From: Subdoligranulum variabile
GTDB taxonomy: Bacteria > Bacillota > Clostridia > Oscillospirales > Ruminococcaceae
Assembly (NCBI GenBank): GCA_003343905.1
Contig: QAKI01000063.1
Coordinates: forward strand, 62,001-126,000
DNA length: 64,000 nucleotides
Direction: 5' to 3'
Shown: positions 25,042-32,073 of the stretch, in pieces
Layout of the letters: every line of letters starts with the position of its first letter
Position numbering within the stretch: position 1 is the stretch's first letter
Translations under genes and position numbers: made by a program
Notes under the pieces: model-generated
Told to the model about the DNA's origin: nothing
The model's database searches: none
Seen by the model: the letters and a program-made list of their open reading frames with translations, nothing else

Positions 25042-25458
25042 GTGAAACTCATATACTTGTCCCAAAAGTTTTACGCAGAGTATGGCGGGTGTAAGGAGAT
25101 TTTGAAAAAGCCGACCCGTCCCTACGCCTGCCTGGCTGTCTATATCTCAGGTGTGACCTTTGCGATCCCATTCCGGCACCACATCGCCCACAAGTACGCC
25201 TTTATTACAAAGCCCGGCTGTGGGTTGGACTACACAAAAGCGGTAGTCGTTCCCGATGGCAGCTACATAGCGCCGGATCGCGTTCAAATCGACCAGGATG
25301 AATTTAATGCGCTGAAAGGTCAGGACTCACGAATCGCAAGAGAGTTTGCCCGCTATTTGAAGCTGTACATAAAAGCTGTCCAAAACCATGGAAACCCACA
25401 CTACGCAAACATAACACGCTACAGTACATTACAATATTTTGAAAATTGGATCATGTAA
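25042..25458 (+). CDS. Type III toxin, CptN/ToxN family endoribonuclease
   Basis: A 138-residue toxin of the ToxN/AbiQ/CptN group, sequence-specific RNases that cut mRNA and their own antitoxin RNA. The opening MKLIYLSQKFYAEYGGCKEI, the block FAIPFRHHIAHKYAF (about residues 43-57), CGLDYTKAVVV and the C-terminal YSTLQYFENWI are family landmarks of CptIN toxins. The start is GTG at 25042 with AGGAGG five bases upstream; the overlapping ATG is out of frame and closes at once. In a prophage this gene probably blocks superinfecting phages by abortive infection and stabilises the element; no experiment supports this here. Confidence 0.88.
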   Translation: MKLIYLSQKFYAEYGGCKEILKKPTRPYACLAVYISGVTFAIPFRHHIAHKYAFITKPGCGLDYTKAVVVPDGSYIAPDRVQIDQDEFNALKGQDSRIAREFARYLKLYIKAVQNHGNPHYANITRYSTLQYFENWIM

Positions 25459-25485
25459 AAATGATGATAATGGAGGAATCAAAAA

Positions 25486-26175
25486 ATGAAAGCAGGAAAA
25501 ATTGCGGCTGTACTGCTTATGGCGTCCCTGCTGGCGGCATGCGGACAAGAGACCCGCGAGGCCGACGCGCCGGAAATCCAGATGCAGGTCGCGGACGGCT
25601 ACATACAGTATTATAACGGCACTGATTGGGAAAACCTGATCGCCGTCGAGGATCTTCGCGGCCCGCAGGGCGAGCCTGGTCGGGATGGGAAAGACGGCGA
25701 GGATGGCAAAGACGGTGCCGATGGTATCGATGGAAAAGATGGCGCGACAGGCGCGCAAGGCCCCGCCGGGGCTAAAGGCGAAACAGGTGCGGCCGGTCCT
25801 GCCGGGCAGGATGGCGCGGACGGCGCAAACGGCCGGGATGGCCGCGATGGCTCTGACGGGTCCAGCGCGGCGGCTTGCAGCCATGTCTATCGCCAAGTTT
25901 CACAAGATGTAGAGACCTTGGAGACTTACGAGGATGGAAGCAGCTTACTACGCAGAACCTACACGATGGTTTGCGATAAGTGCGGCATGCAGACCGTCAT
26001 GTACTACGATTTCGTGATGGAGATTCCCACGCCCCGGCCCTCGCCGACGCCCGAAGTAACGCCGACTCCGGAGCCGACCCCCGACCCTACGCCGGAGCCT
26101 ACGCCTGAACCTACACCCACCACACCGCCGCCTTCTCCATCGCCTATTCCCTTGGATGGCACAATCGAAAGTTAA
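25486..26175 (+). CDS. Collagen-like surface lipoprotein
   Basis: A 229-residue lipoprotein. A signal peptide ends in the lipobox LLAAC, with the lipidated Cys at residue 19. A short domain (YIQYYNGTDWENLI) is followed by 23 Gly-X-Y triplets (residues about 59-127) rich in GKD and GAD, which can form a triple helix. A small domain with two Cys (CDKCG) follows, then a Pro/Thr-Glu repeat tail (residues about 183-221). It should be anchored in the outer face of the membrane. Placed between toxin and integrase, it is likely expressed in lysogens and may change the host surface. GGAGGAA lies upstream. Confidence 0.8.
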   Translation: MKAGKIAAVLLMASLLAACGQETREADAPEIQMQVADGYIQYYNGTDWENLIAVEDLRGPQGEPGRDGKDGEDGKDGADGIDGKDGATGAQGPAGAKGETGAAGPAGQDGADGANGRDGRDGSDGSSAAACSHVYRQVSQDVETLETYEDGSSLLRRTYTMVCDKCGMQTVMYYDFVMEIPTPRPSPTPEVTPTPEPTPDPTPEPTPEPTPTTPPPSPSPIPLDGTIES

Positions 26176-26223
26176 ACAGAACCGCCTCGCCGCGCGGTGT
26201 AAAATAGATTGGAGGAAAAACCG

Positions 26224-26901
26224 ATGAAAAAACTGATTGCATTATCTTTGGCGGGAAGTTTGGCCCTGACCCTGGCCGCCTGCGGGGGTACAGGTGCCAG
26301 CGAGAACTCCAGCGAAGCGGCTTCTCCGAGCGAGGACCCTATTTCGTCCTCGGAATCAGAAGAGGCCGGCCCGTCTTCGGAAAGCACAGGAGATCTTGCT
26401 GCGCTGGGGGATATTGATGTTGAAGATAATCTCTTTGACGTCGAGATCACGATCCCTGCTGATTATGTAGAAGGTGCCACGCAGGAAGAAATCGAACAGG
26501 AAGCGGCGGAAGCCGGTGTACATTCGGCTACGCTGAACGATGACGGAAGCGTGACTTTCGTCATGAGCAAATCCCAGCACGAGAAACTGCTGGAAGATAT
26601 GCGCGCATCCATTCAGCAGTCCCTGAATGAAATGGTCGGGTCTGAGGAATACCCGAACATTACCAGTATTGAAACGAATGACGATTTTACTGAATTCACC
26701 GTTACTACGACTTCCTCCGAACTGTCCTTGGAAGAATCCTTCTCCGTAATGGCCTACTATGTGTACAGCGGGGTTTATGGTGTTTTCAGCGGCGAAACGC
26801 CGGAGAACGTGCATGTTGATTTCGTCAATGCAGATACTGGCGAAATCTTGGAATCGGCGGATTCCAGCGAGATGGCGGAGGACACAACGGAAGCAGAATA
26901 A
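26224..26901 (+). CDS. Predicted lipoprotein, phage lysogenic-conversion candidate
   Basis: A 225-residue lipoprotein with signal peptide MKKLIALSLAGSLALTLAAC (lipid Cys at residue 20), a Ser/Glu-rich linker (residues 22-60) and a globular domain of about 150 residues (FDVEITIPADYVEGATQEEI ...). It lies 48 bases after the collagen-like lipoprotein gene with its own GGAGGAA site. Lipoproteins near the repressor in Firmicute prophages sometimes block injection by related phages; that role here is an inference. I do not recognise the globular domain. Confidence 0.7.
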   Translation: MKKLIALSLAGSLALTLAACGGTGASENSSEAASPSEDPISSSESEEAGPSSESTGDLAALGDIDVEDNLFDVEITIPADYVEGATQEEIEQEAAEAGVHSATLNDDGSVTFVMSKSQHEKLLEDMRASIQQSLNEMVGSEEYPNITSIETNDDFTEFTVTTTSSELSLEESFSVMAYYVYSGVYGVFSGETPENVHVDFVNADTGEILESADSSEMAEDTTEAE

Positions 26902-27042
26902 AAAACGCCCCCAGTGTTGGCGCACCGAGAGCGTTTATATAGACCAGCTTGCCCCATGGTGGTGGGAACAATACCGACCCGACATCTGTATTGTACCACC
27001 TCCGGGCAGGCTTTGACAAGTGTACCTTGGAGGTGTTTTTTC

Positions 27043-28734
27043 ATGCAAGAATACGGTTTTGCCGCGCCGCTGGCTTATGGTTACTGCCGCAAGTCAACGA
27101 ACGGCCAACGCGAAGAAAGCATCGAAGCCCAGCAGCGCGCCATTGTAGCCTATGCCGCGGCCTGCGGGTATAAGCTGGTCAAGATCTACAAAGACCATGG
27201 CAACAGCGGCCGCAATGGGGAACGGCCGCAATTCATGCAGATGGTCCAGGATGCGACAGCTGGCGGCGCGCAGTATATCATCGTTCATAAGCTGGACCGC
27301 TTTTTCCGCAACGCGGAACGCCAGACGCTGGTGGAAGCGCAGCTCCGGCGTCATGGTGTGCGGGTACTTTCGGCAACGGAACACTTCGACGACAGCCCCC
27401 AGGGGCAATTCATGCGGAACATCACCAAGGCCATCAACCAGTGGTACAGCGCCAACCTGGCCCAGGAAGTCATGAAGGGCCTGCGGGAAAACGCCCTCGG
27501 CGCCCGCAACACGGGCGGGCCGCCGCCGCTGGGATATATGGTGGACAAGGCCACCGGCAAGTTTGTGATTGAGCCGCATGAGGCCGAGGCCGTTCGGATC
27601 ATCTTCCGAATGTATTTGCAGGACACCGGGTATGCGGCGATCATCGACGAGCTGAACCGCGGCGGCTACAAGACCCGCAGGGGAAAGCCGTTCAGCAAAA
27701 ACAGCATCTACGAGATCCTGCGCAATGAGAAATACACCGGGGTGTATGTATGGAACCGCCTGGCGCCGGCCGACCCGGATGGACACGTCAGCCGCCGGCG
27801 GCTGAAACCCAAATCGGAATGGGTCTATATAGAAAATGGTATGCCGCGCATTATAGAGCCGGAAGATTTCCGCCGGGCACAGATCGCAATGGAGAAGCGC
27901 CGCCACAAGAGCGGACAGGCGCGCGCAAAGGTGTTTTATTTGCTTTCCGGGCTGGTGTACTGCGGCGGCTGCGGCGGCCCGATGGGCGGCGAGGTCCGCC
28001 GCTACAAAAGCCATGGCGATACGCCGGTGGAATATCGGTACTATGTCTGTACTACCAGAAAGCGGCTGCACACGGTCGGAGACCATGTGCGGGCAGTACC
28101 GGCGGACAAGCTGGAAAGTGCTGTGCTTGAATATCTTCAGCGCATCGTATTGAACCCTGCCACGATGGAAGCTATGTGCGCCGCCGTCCTGGCAGCCATG
28201 CAGCAGGGGGACAGTCCCGCCGAGAAAGCCGCCGGATTTAGGAAGCAGGCGGAAACCTTGCAGCGCAAGATTGACCGGCTATATACGGCCATCGAAAACG
28301 GCCTTGACGGCCCGGACACGATCCGCCGCATCAAAGAGATGCAGGCCCAGCGCGCCGACCTGCTGGCCAAAGTGGAAGCGCAGGAACGCGAAACGGGAAA
28401 GACCGCGGCCACGGTCGAGGAACTTTGCCGCGTGTGGGGCGGTATACGCCTGGACAAGCTGCCACCTGAGCAAATGCGCACGCTTATTCGTGAGCTGGTC
28501 GAGAAAGTCATCGTGTACGATGACGGTCCCAACGCCCACCGCGTGCGTGTCGTACTCAACCCGGGAAAAGTAAGGCCCCCGGACCAGCCGCCGGACTACG
28601 TTTCTACGCCATTTAATGAGTTGGGAACCCTTTTGGATAGAACTGTGGACGGTCTACCCCTGCCAGGAAGAACCGCGTATCTGGTACGGATACGCGGTTT
28701 TTTCGTATCTAAATGCATGTTGGTTTCTCTATAG
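27043..28734 (+). CDS. int: Large serine recombinase (phage integrase)
   Basis: A 563-residue serine integrase. The resolvase domain opens with YGYCRKS, catalytic Ser18, and includes the FRNAERQ segment; the recombinase domain (about 165-275) is followed by a zinc ribbon (CGGCGGPMG near residue 306) and a coiled-coil region (about 390-470) that controls directionality. The ATG at 27043 follows GGAGGTG; a longer frame upstream has no ribosome site. The gene reads towards the right prophage end. Oddly the frame continues about 20 codons past a strong terminator hairpin before its stop. Confidence 0.93.
   Translation: MQEYGFAAPLAYGYCRKSTNGQREESIEAQQRAIVAYAAACGYKLVKIYKDHGNSGRNGERPQFMQMVQDATAGGAQYIIVHKLDRFFRNAERQTLVEAQLRRHGVRVLSATEHFDDSPQGQFMRNITKAINQWYSANLAQEVMKGLRENALGARNTGGPPPLGYMVDKATGKFVIEPHEAEAVRIIFRMYLQDTGYAAIIDELNRGGYKTRRGKPFSKNSIYEILRNEKYTGVYVWNRLAPADPDGHVSRRRLKPKSEWVYIENGMPRIIEPEDFRRAQIAMEKRRHKSGQARAKVFYLLSGLVYCGGCGGPMGGEVRRYKSHGDTPVEYRYYVCTTRKRLHTVGDHVRAVPADKLESAVLEYLQRIVLNPATMEAMCAAVLAAMQQGDSPAEKAAGFRKQAETLQRKIDRLYTAIENGLDGPDTIRRIKEMQAQRADLLAKVEAQERETGKTAATVEELCRVWGGIRLDKLPPEQMRTLIRELVEKVIVYDDGPNAHRVRVVLNPGKVRPPDQPPDYVSTPFNELGTLLDRTVDGLPLPGRTAYLVRIRGFFVSKCMLVSL
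28671..28704 (+). terminator. Intrinsic terminator within integrase 3' end
   Basis: An 11-pair perfect stem (AACCGCGTATC with GATACGCGGTT) followed by TTTTTTCG. It lies inside the reading frame of the integrase, whose stop codon is at 28732-28734, so transcripts ending here would lack a stop codon. Confidence 0.85.
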
Positions 28735-28862
28735 CAAACTTATTATAGCTTTGTATATGCTGTTAGGGAGGATGTACCAGCCCGCGCATCTTTTTTATAT
28801 GCAACGCTCCCCGGCAAGTCCGCATTTAACCAGACTGCCGGGGAGTGTTGCTTTATGTAGCC

Positions 28863-29168
28863 TTATCCCTGAATCAAACTTGTTTTTATCGGTTGCTTTC
28901 CTGCTTCATTCTCCCATTCTTCCGGGTCAAAGCCGCCTTTCTGCAATATTTCGCGCCAATAGTCCATCGGCTCCAATTCCAACCGGCGGCAGATCGCCAT
29001 GAAGATACACGTTTTAGGAATATGCCCATATTCGATTTTCTCGTACTCGTTGATTGAAATACCCAGGTGTTCCGCCATCTTTTCCTGTGTGGAATAGCGG
29101 GGCGAATACAGGCGCTTCTCTAACACAGCATCGGCAAGAGTTTGATAATTTGACGGTACAGTTGACAT
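28863..29168 (-). CDS. XRE-type regulator, copy 1
   Basis: A 101-residue protein with a helix-turn-helix in the middle (YSTQEKMAEHLGISINEYEK, IEYGHIPKT) and an acidic C-terminus (DPEEWENE). It is nearly identical to the protein encoded at 30334-30639 and clearly related to that at 34291-34569. Good ribosome site AAGGAGG. The gene and about 80 bases upstream are duplicated. It may control the replicon or the lysogenic genes; the 128 bases between it and the integrase hold a hairpin (28799-28852) and no gene. Confidence 0.75.
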   Translation of the reverse strand: MSTVPSNYQTLADAVLEKRLYSPRYSTQEKMAEHLGISINEYEKIEYGHIPKTCIFMAICRRLELEPMDYWREILQKGGFDPEEWENEAGKQPIKTSLIQG

Positions 29169-29280
29169 ACTATGTCCTCCTTAAAATAAAAATCAGGAGA
29201 AGAATATTTCATCAAGCCTTTACAGTCCATATACGGATGTTACTTCTTAGATTCAGTTTTGATTTTTTTGATATTCTCTT

Positions 29281-29320
29281 TTCAGACCCGCAAGGATTTT
29301 TTCAGACCCGCAAGGATTTT
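29281..29320. repeat. Tandem 20-base direct repeat
   Basis: TTCAGACCCGCAAGGATTTT occurs twice in perfect tandem. The surrounding 29252-29677 stretch is AT-rich and shows no convincing gene; one open frame on the minus strand lacks a ribosome site. Confidence 0.8.
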
Positions 29321-29677
29321 TGCCGCTCCTTATGCCTTGTTGCTTTTTAAGATTTTATCGTGCTCATCCGGCAGAAGCACTTTTCGTTTTTCTCCCTCAT
29401 TTGTCCCGAAGTCGTTTTGCAGGGGGCCCGGCATTGTACCTTCTTCCAACAAGAAGGCCCGTCTATTGTGCCCATATACCAATCCAAGCTCTTCTTGTAA
29501 ACCTTGACTTTGGTTAGCTTTCACATTAAGATAAAAATGTAAATAAGCATCCACTCAACAGGAATATTGAGAATCGCGTTTTTTATGATGTGCTCACCGC
29601 TGGGAAGTAAAATAAAGAACCGCCCCGCCGGCGTCTTGCCGCGCGGCGCAAAATAAATATGCAGGGAGAAAACTATC

Positions 29678-30133
29678 ATGGCATTAAATTTTGGAAAACT
29701 TACAAGCAACTCTATTTTCAATGGCTTGTCCGGAAACCTGAATGAACTTTCCGCTGATGCGCTGCAAAAAGAATACGGTGCGTATCTGATGGCCGGGGAA
29801 ACCATCCAGACCGGGTTCAAACTGATTCGTGACGCGATCGTTATCACGGACAAACGGATCCTTGATTTTGACCGGCAGGGCGCGACCGGTACCAAACAGC
29901 GCGTAAAGTCGATCCGCCTTTCCTCTATCGTGGAAGTCGAAGCGGAGACCGCCGGTTTCGGATTGGATGACAGTGAACTCACCATCACTTATATCGTATC
30001 GCCCTACTACAGAGCGAACGAGGTCCAGTTGGAAAAGAAAACGTTCGAGTTCCCCAAAAAATACAATATCCAGGGACTCTATACCATGCTGACGGAGATC
30101 GCGGAGTCCAACGTAGACGCGATAAACAAATAA
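29678..30133 (+). CDS. Bacterial PH-domain protein
   Basis: A 151-residue protein with the bacterial pleckstrin-homology fold of the YvbH/DUF1696 type: the stretch AIVITDKRILDFDRQG is the typical strand pair, followed by RVKSIRLSSIVEVEAETAG and an end helix. Such proteins form ring oligomers and appear in phage-induced or envelope-stress settings, but their role is largely unknown. It stands between the two near-identical XRE genes on the opposite strand, and a hairpin terminator closes it. Confidence 0.75.
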   Translation: MALNFGKLTSNSIFNGLSGNLNELSADALQKEYGAYLMAGETIQTGFKLIRDAIVITDKRILDFDRQGATGTKQRVKSIRLSSIVEVEAETAGFGLDDSELTITYIVSPYYRANEVQLEKKTFEFPKKYNIQGLYTMLTEIAESNVDAINK

Positions 30134-30283
30134 AATATAGCACGCTAGAACTATGGACAAGGGCCGGGCACATCAAAATCAATCTGAAGCGATCTGCGGA
30201 CATAGGGAAAATCGACAGGGTTCTGGCTACTTTTATTTTGGGTTGAACCAACCCGACACACGTAAGAACAGATAAAGCAATCA

Positions 30284-30326
30284 AAATCCCCCGGAGGACT
30301 GGAATATCCCAGACCCCGGGGGATTT
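30284..30326. terminator. Bidirectional terminator
   Basis: AAATCCCCCGG and CCGGGGGATTT pair around a 21-base loop, followed by GCTTTATTT. It separates the convergent PH-domain and XRE copy 2 genes. The 150 bases between 30134 and 30284 show nothing else. Confidence 0.7.
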
Positions 30327-30333
30327 GCTTTAT

Positions 30334-30639
30334 TTATCTTGAAAGCACTCTTTTTCTATCGATTGTTTCTTCTGGTTCATCTTCCCATTCTTCCGGGTCG
30401 AAACCGCCTTTCTGCAATATTTCGTGCCAGTAGTCCATCGGTTCCAATTCCAACCGGCGGCAGATTACCATGAAGATACACGTTTTAGGAATATGCCCGT
30501 ATTCGATTTTCTTGTACTCGTTGATTGAAATGCCCAGGTGTTCCGCCATCTTTTCCTGTGTGGAATAACGGGGCGAATACAGGCGCTTTTCTAACACAGC
30601 ATCGGCAAGAGTTTGATAATTTGACAGTACAGTTGACAT
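30334..30639 (-). CDS. XRE-type regulator, copy 2
   Basis: A 101-residue helix-turn-helix protein nearly identical to the one at 28863-29168; it differs mainly at the C-terminus (EDEPEETIDRKRVLSR). The shared core (STQEKMAEHLGISINEY, KIEYGHIPKTCIF) implies the same operator. It faces away from the iteron array that begins 450 bases to the right, so it may take part in control of the replicon. Ribosome site AAGGAGG precedes the ATG. Confidence 0.75.
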   Translation of the reverse strand: MSTVLSNYQTLADAVLEKRLYSPRYSTQEKMAEHLGISINEYKKIEYGHIPKTCIFMVICRRLELEPMDYWHEILQKGGFDPEEWEDEPEETIDRKRVLSR

Positions 30640-31088
30640 AATATGTCCTCCTTAAAATAAAAATCAGGAGAAGAATATTTCATCAACCCGTTATAGTCCA
30701 TACACAGATGTTACTTCTTTGACTGTATATTAAAGTTATAGATTGCAAAGATTCCAGCCTGAACAGATTTTTTCAAAATCCCGCCGCCCTCTCCGCAATC
30801 TCTCTGCACCCATTCAGAGGTTTATTCCCGGCCTGTCAATTTCATGAGCTGAATACGAACCGGGGCTTATGGGGCGGCAGCAGCTATTTAGCGGCCCCGC
30901 CAGGAACATTTGTTTTGTGACCGGCTTTGCATAACCAGTAAACTCTCTCTGCATGCCTCTCTTCACCCCCGGATCAAGATGAGCAATAAATGCGTGCAGC
31001 ACATAGAAGCGCTTCTCCATCCAACGGTACAGGGGTCCTCACTGCCGCTGTGCCTTTCCGTTTGGCAATCTATTATCCAAAAAATTCT

Positions 31089-31906
31089 GTTGTAATTTAC
31101 AGCACAGTTGCTTTGCATTTCCATGCAAAAAGGAGCCCGATTTTTCTCACACGGAAATTTTACTGTGCTGAATATAACCACCTTTTCTACTGCTTATATA
31201 CCGGGCGCAGGGGTTGTTACTTTTCGCACAGTTTCGCAGGAAGAAATTTTCTTCGCTTTGCGGGGATTTTGTAAAATCATGTTGTTATAAAGAACACATC
31301 TTGGCGTTCCCAACCCTCTCAGCACAGGATTGTTATCTTCAGCACAGTTAGAGGAAATATAGAGGTGTTATTCACAGCACATCTTTCCTGCCCAAAGGCG
31401 GCACAATAGTTAAAATACATCGGTATATCATTCATTCGAAAAGCATCCTCAGAAATACCGCAAATAGAATGTTTTCCTTTATCACGGTTGTTATTGTGCG
31501 CACATCTTTACCCGCGTTTCGACTTTTTCCAATTCAAAATCCCCGTTGTTATTCTAAGCACATCTGCGATTCGGAATGTTGTTATCCTGAGCACAGCAGG
31601 GTAACACGTCTGTTGTTATCCACGACACATTTCCTCCTTTTTGATCTTATTTTGCGGAGTTGTTATTTTGCACACATTTGCGTGTACGCGATCCCCGGAT
31701 TTGATCCAGAAACCCCCATTTTCCTTTTTTGTTGTTATCCAGCACACAGTTGAGCGGAAATATTGTTATTTCCGGCACAGTTGCCCCCGCATTTTTGCAG
31801 TTGTTATCTTGTGCACATTGTAAAAACGAAAATATTTTATGTTGTTGCAAACCGCCTATTTGCATTGTTATTCTTTGCACATTTTTGTTGTTATTGGGAA
31901 CACACC
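31089..31906. repeat. Iteron-like array, probable plasmid-type replication origin
   Basis: A gene-free stretch (30723-32073) contains at least 15 direct copies of (G)TTGTTAT-N6-CACA, at about 31089, 31213, 31281, 31328, 31365, 31487, 31545, 31578, 31612, 31659, 31731, 31762, 31800, 31864 and 31887, plus one inverted copy at 31161-31180. The two halves and the six-base gap are constant; the six bases and the distances between copies (20-120) vary. An AT-rich tract (31920-31940) separates the array from the rep promoter. The layout matches iterons ahead of a Rep_3 initiator gene. Bases 30723-31088 show no supported gene. Confidence 0.8.
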
Positions 31907-32005
31907 CTACCTATTTATGCTAAAAAATAAATTTATAAAGGACATAATGCTGATAAACCCCGCAAAAGTGCGGATATTTTCGTAATGTGTCGATTATTAC
32001 AATCA

Positions 32006-32034
32006 TTGACGAGAACAGCACAATATGGTATTAT
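32006..32034 (+). promoter_or_regulatory. Promoter of rep gene
   Basis: TTGACG (32006-32011), 17 bases, TATTAT (32029-32034). The spacer contains CAGCACA, which resembles the second half of the iteron motif, so the initiator may repress its own gene. Confidence 0.75.
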
Positions 32035-32073
32035 CTTGCGGGTTCAAAAGATGATGTGTAAGGAGCATTGCTC

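Larger units (their letters stand above)
1..28735. mobile_element. Temperate siphovirus prophage, left end outside window
   Basis: A contiguous set of phage modules: tail, head, packaging, replication, recombination and early genes on the minus strand, and repressor, toxin-antitoxin, lipoprotein and serine integrase genes on the plus strand. The head-tail gene order (terminase, SPP1-type portal, minor capsid protein 2, scaffold, capsid, three small minor capsid proteins, tail tube, Gp15, tape measure) is typical of Firmicute siphoviruses. Lysis genes and the left attachment site must lie beyond base 1. The right limit is inferred to be near the integrase 3' end; I could not identify att repeats because only one end is visible. 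Confidence 0.93.
28863..30722. repeat. Direct duplication of regulator gene with upstream region
   Basis: Bases 28863-29251 and 30334-30722 are near-identical copies of about 390 bases, covering the whole XRE gene and its leader with the conserved AGTCCATA(C)AC element. Between them lie the PH-domain gene and a small tandem repeat. Differences are few, pointing to a recent duplication or ongoing gene conversion. Confidence 0.85.

Noticed and set aside
24824..25045. A 73-codon open frame over the antitoxin RNA
   Set aside because: No ribosome site, and it spans promoter, RNA repeats and terminator; the covarying stems show that the RNA is the product.
28585..28735. Right attachment site (attR)
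   Set aside because: Only one prophage end is in the window, so no direct repeat can be matched; the location stays a guess.
29330..29554. A 74-codon frame on the minus strand with protein-like composition
   Set aside because: GTG start without ribosome site, no recognisable family, in an AT-rich gap; might be a remnant but cannot be supported.
30814..31020. A 68-codon frame on the minus strand left of the iterons
   Set aside because: Weak start, no family and no conserved context.
31089..31906. Possible CRISPR array
   Set aside because: The repeated part is a short bipartite motif with a variable six-base centre and spacing between 20 and 120 bases; no cas genes are near.
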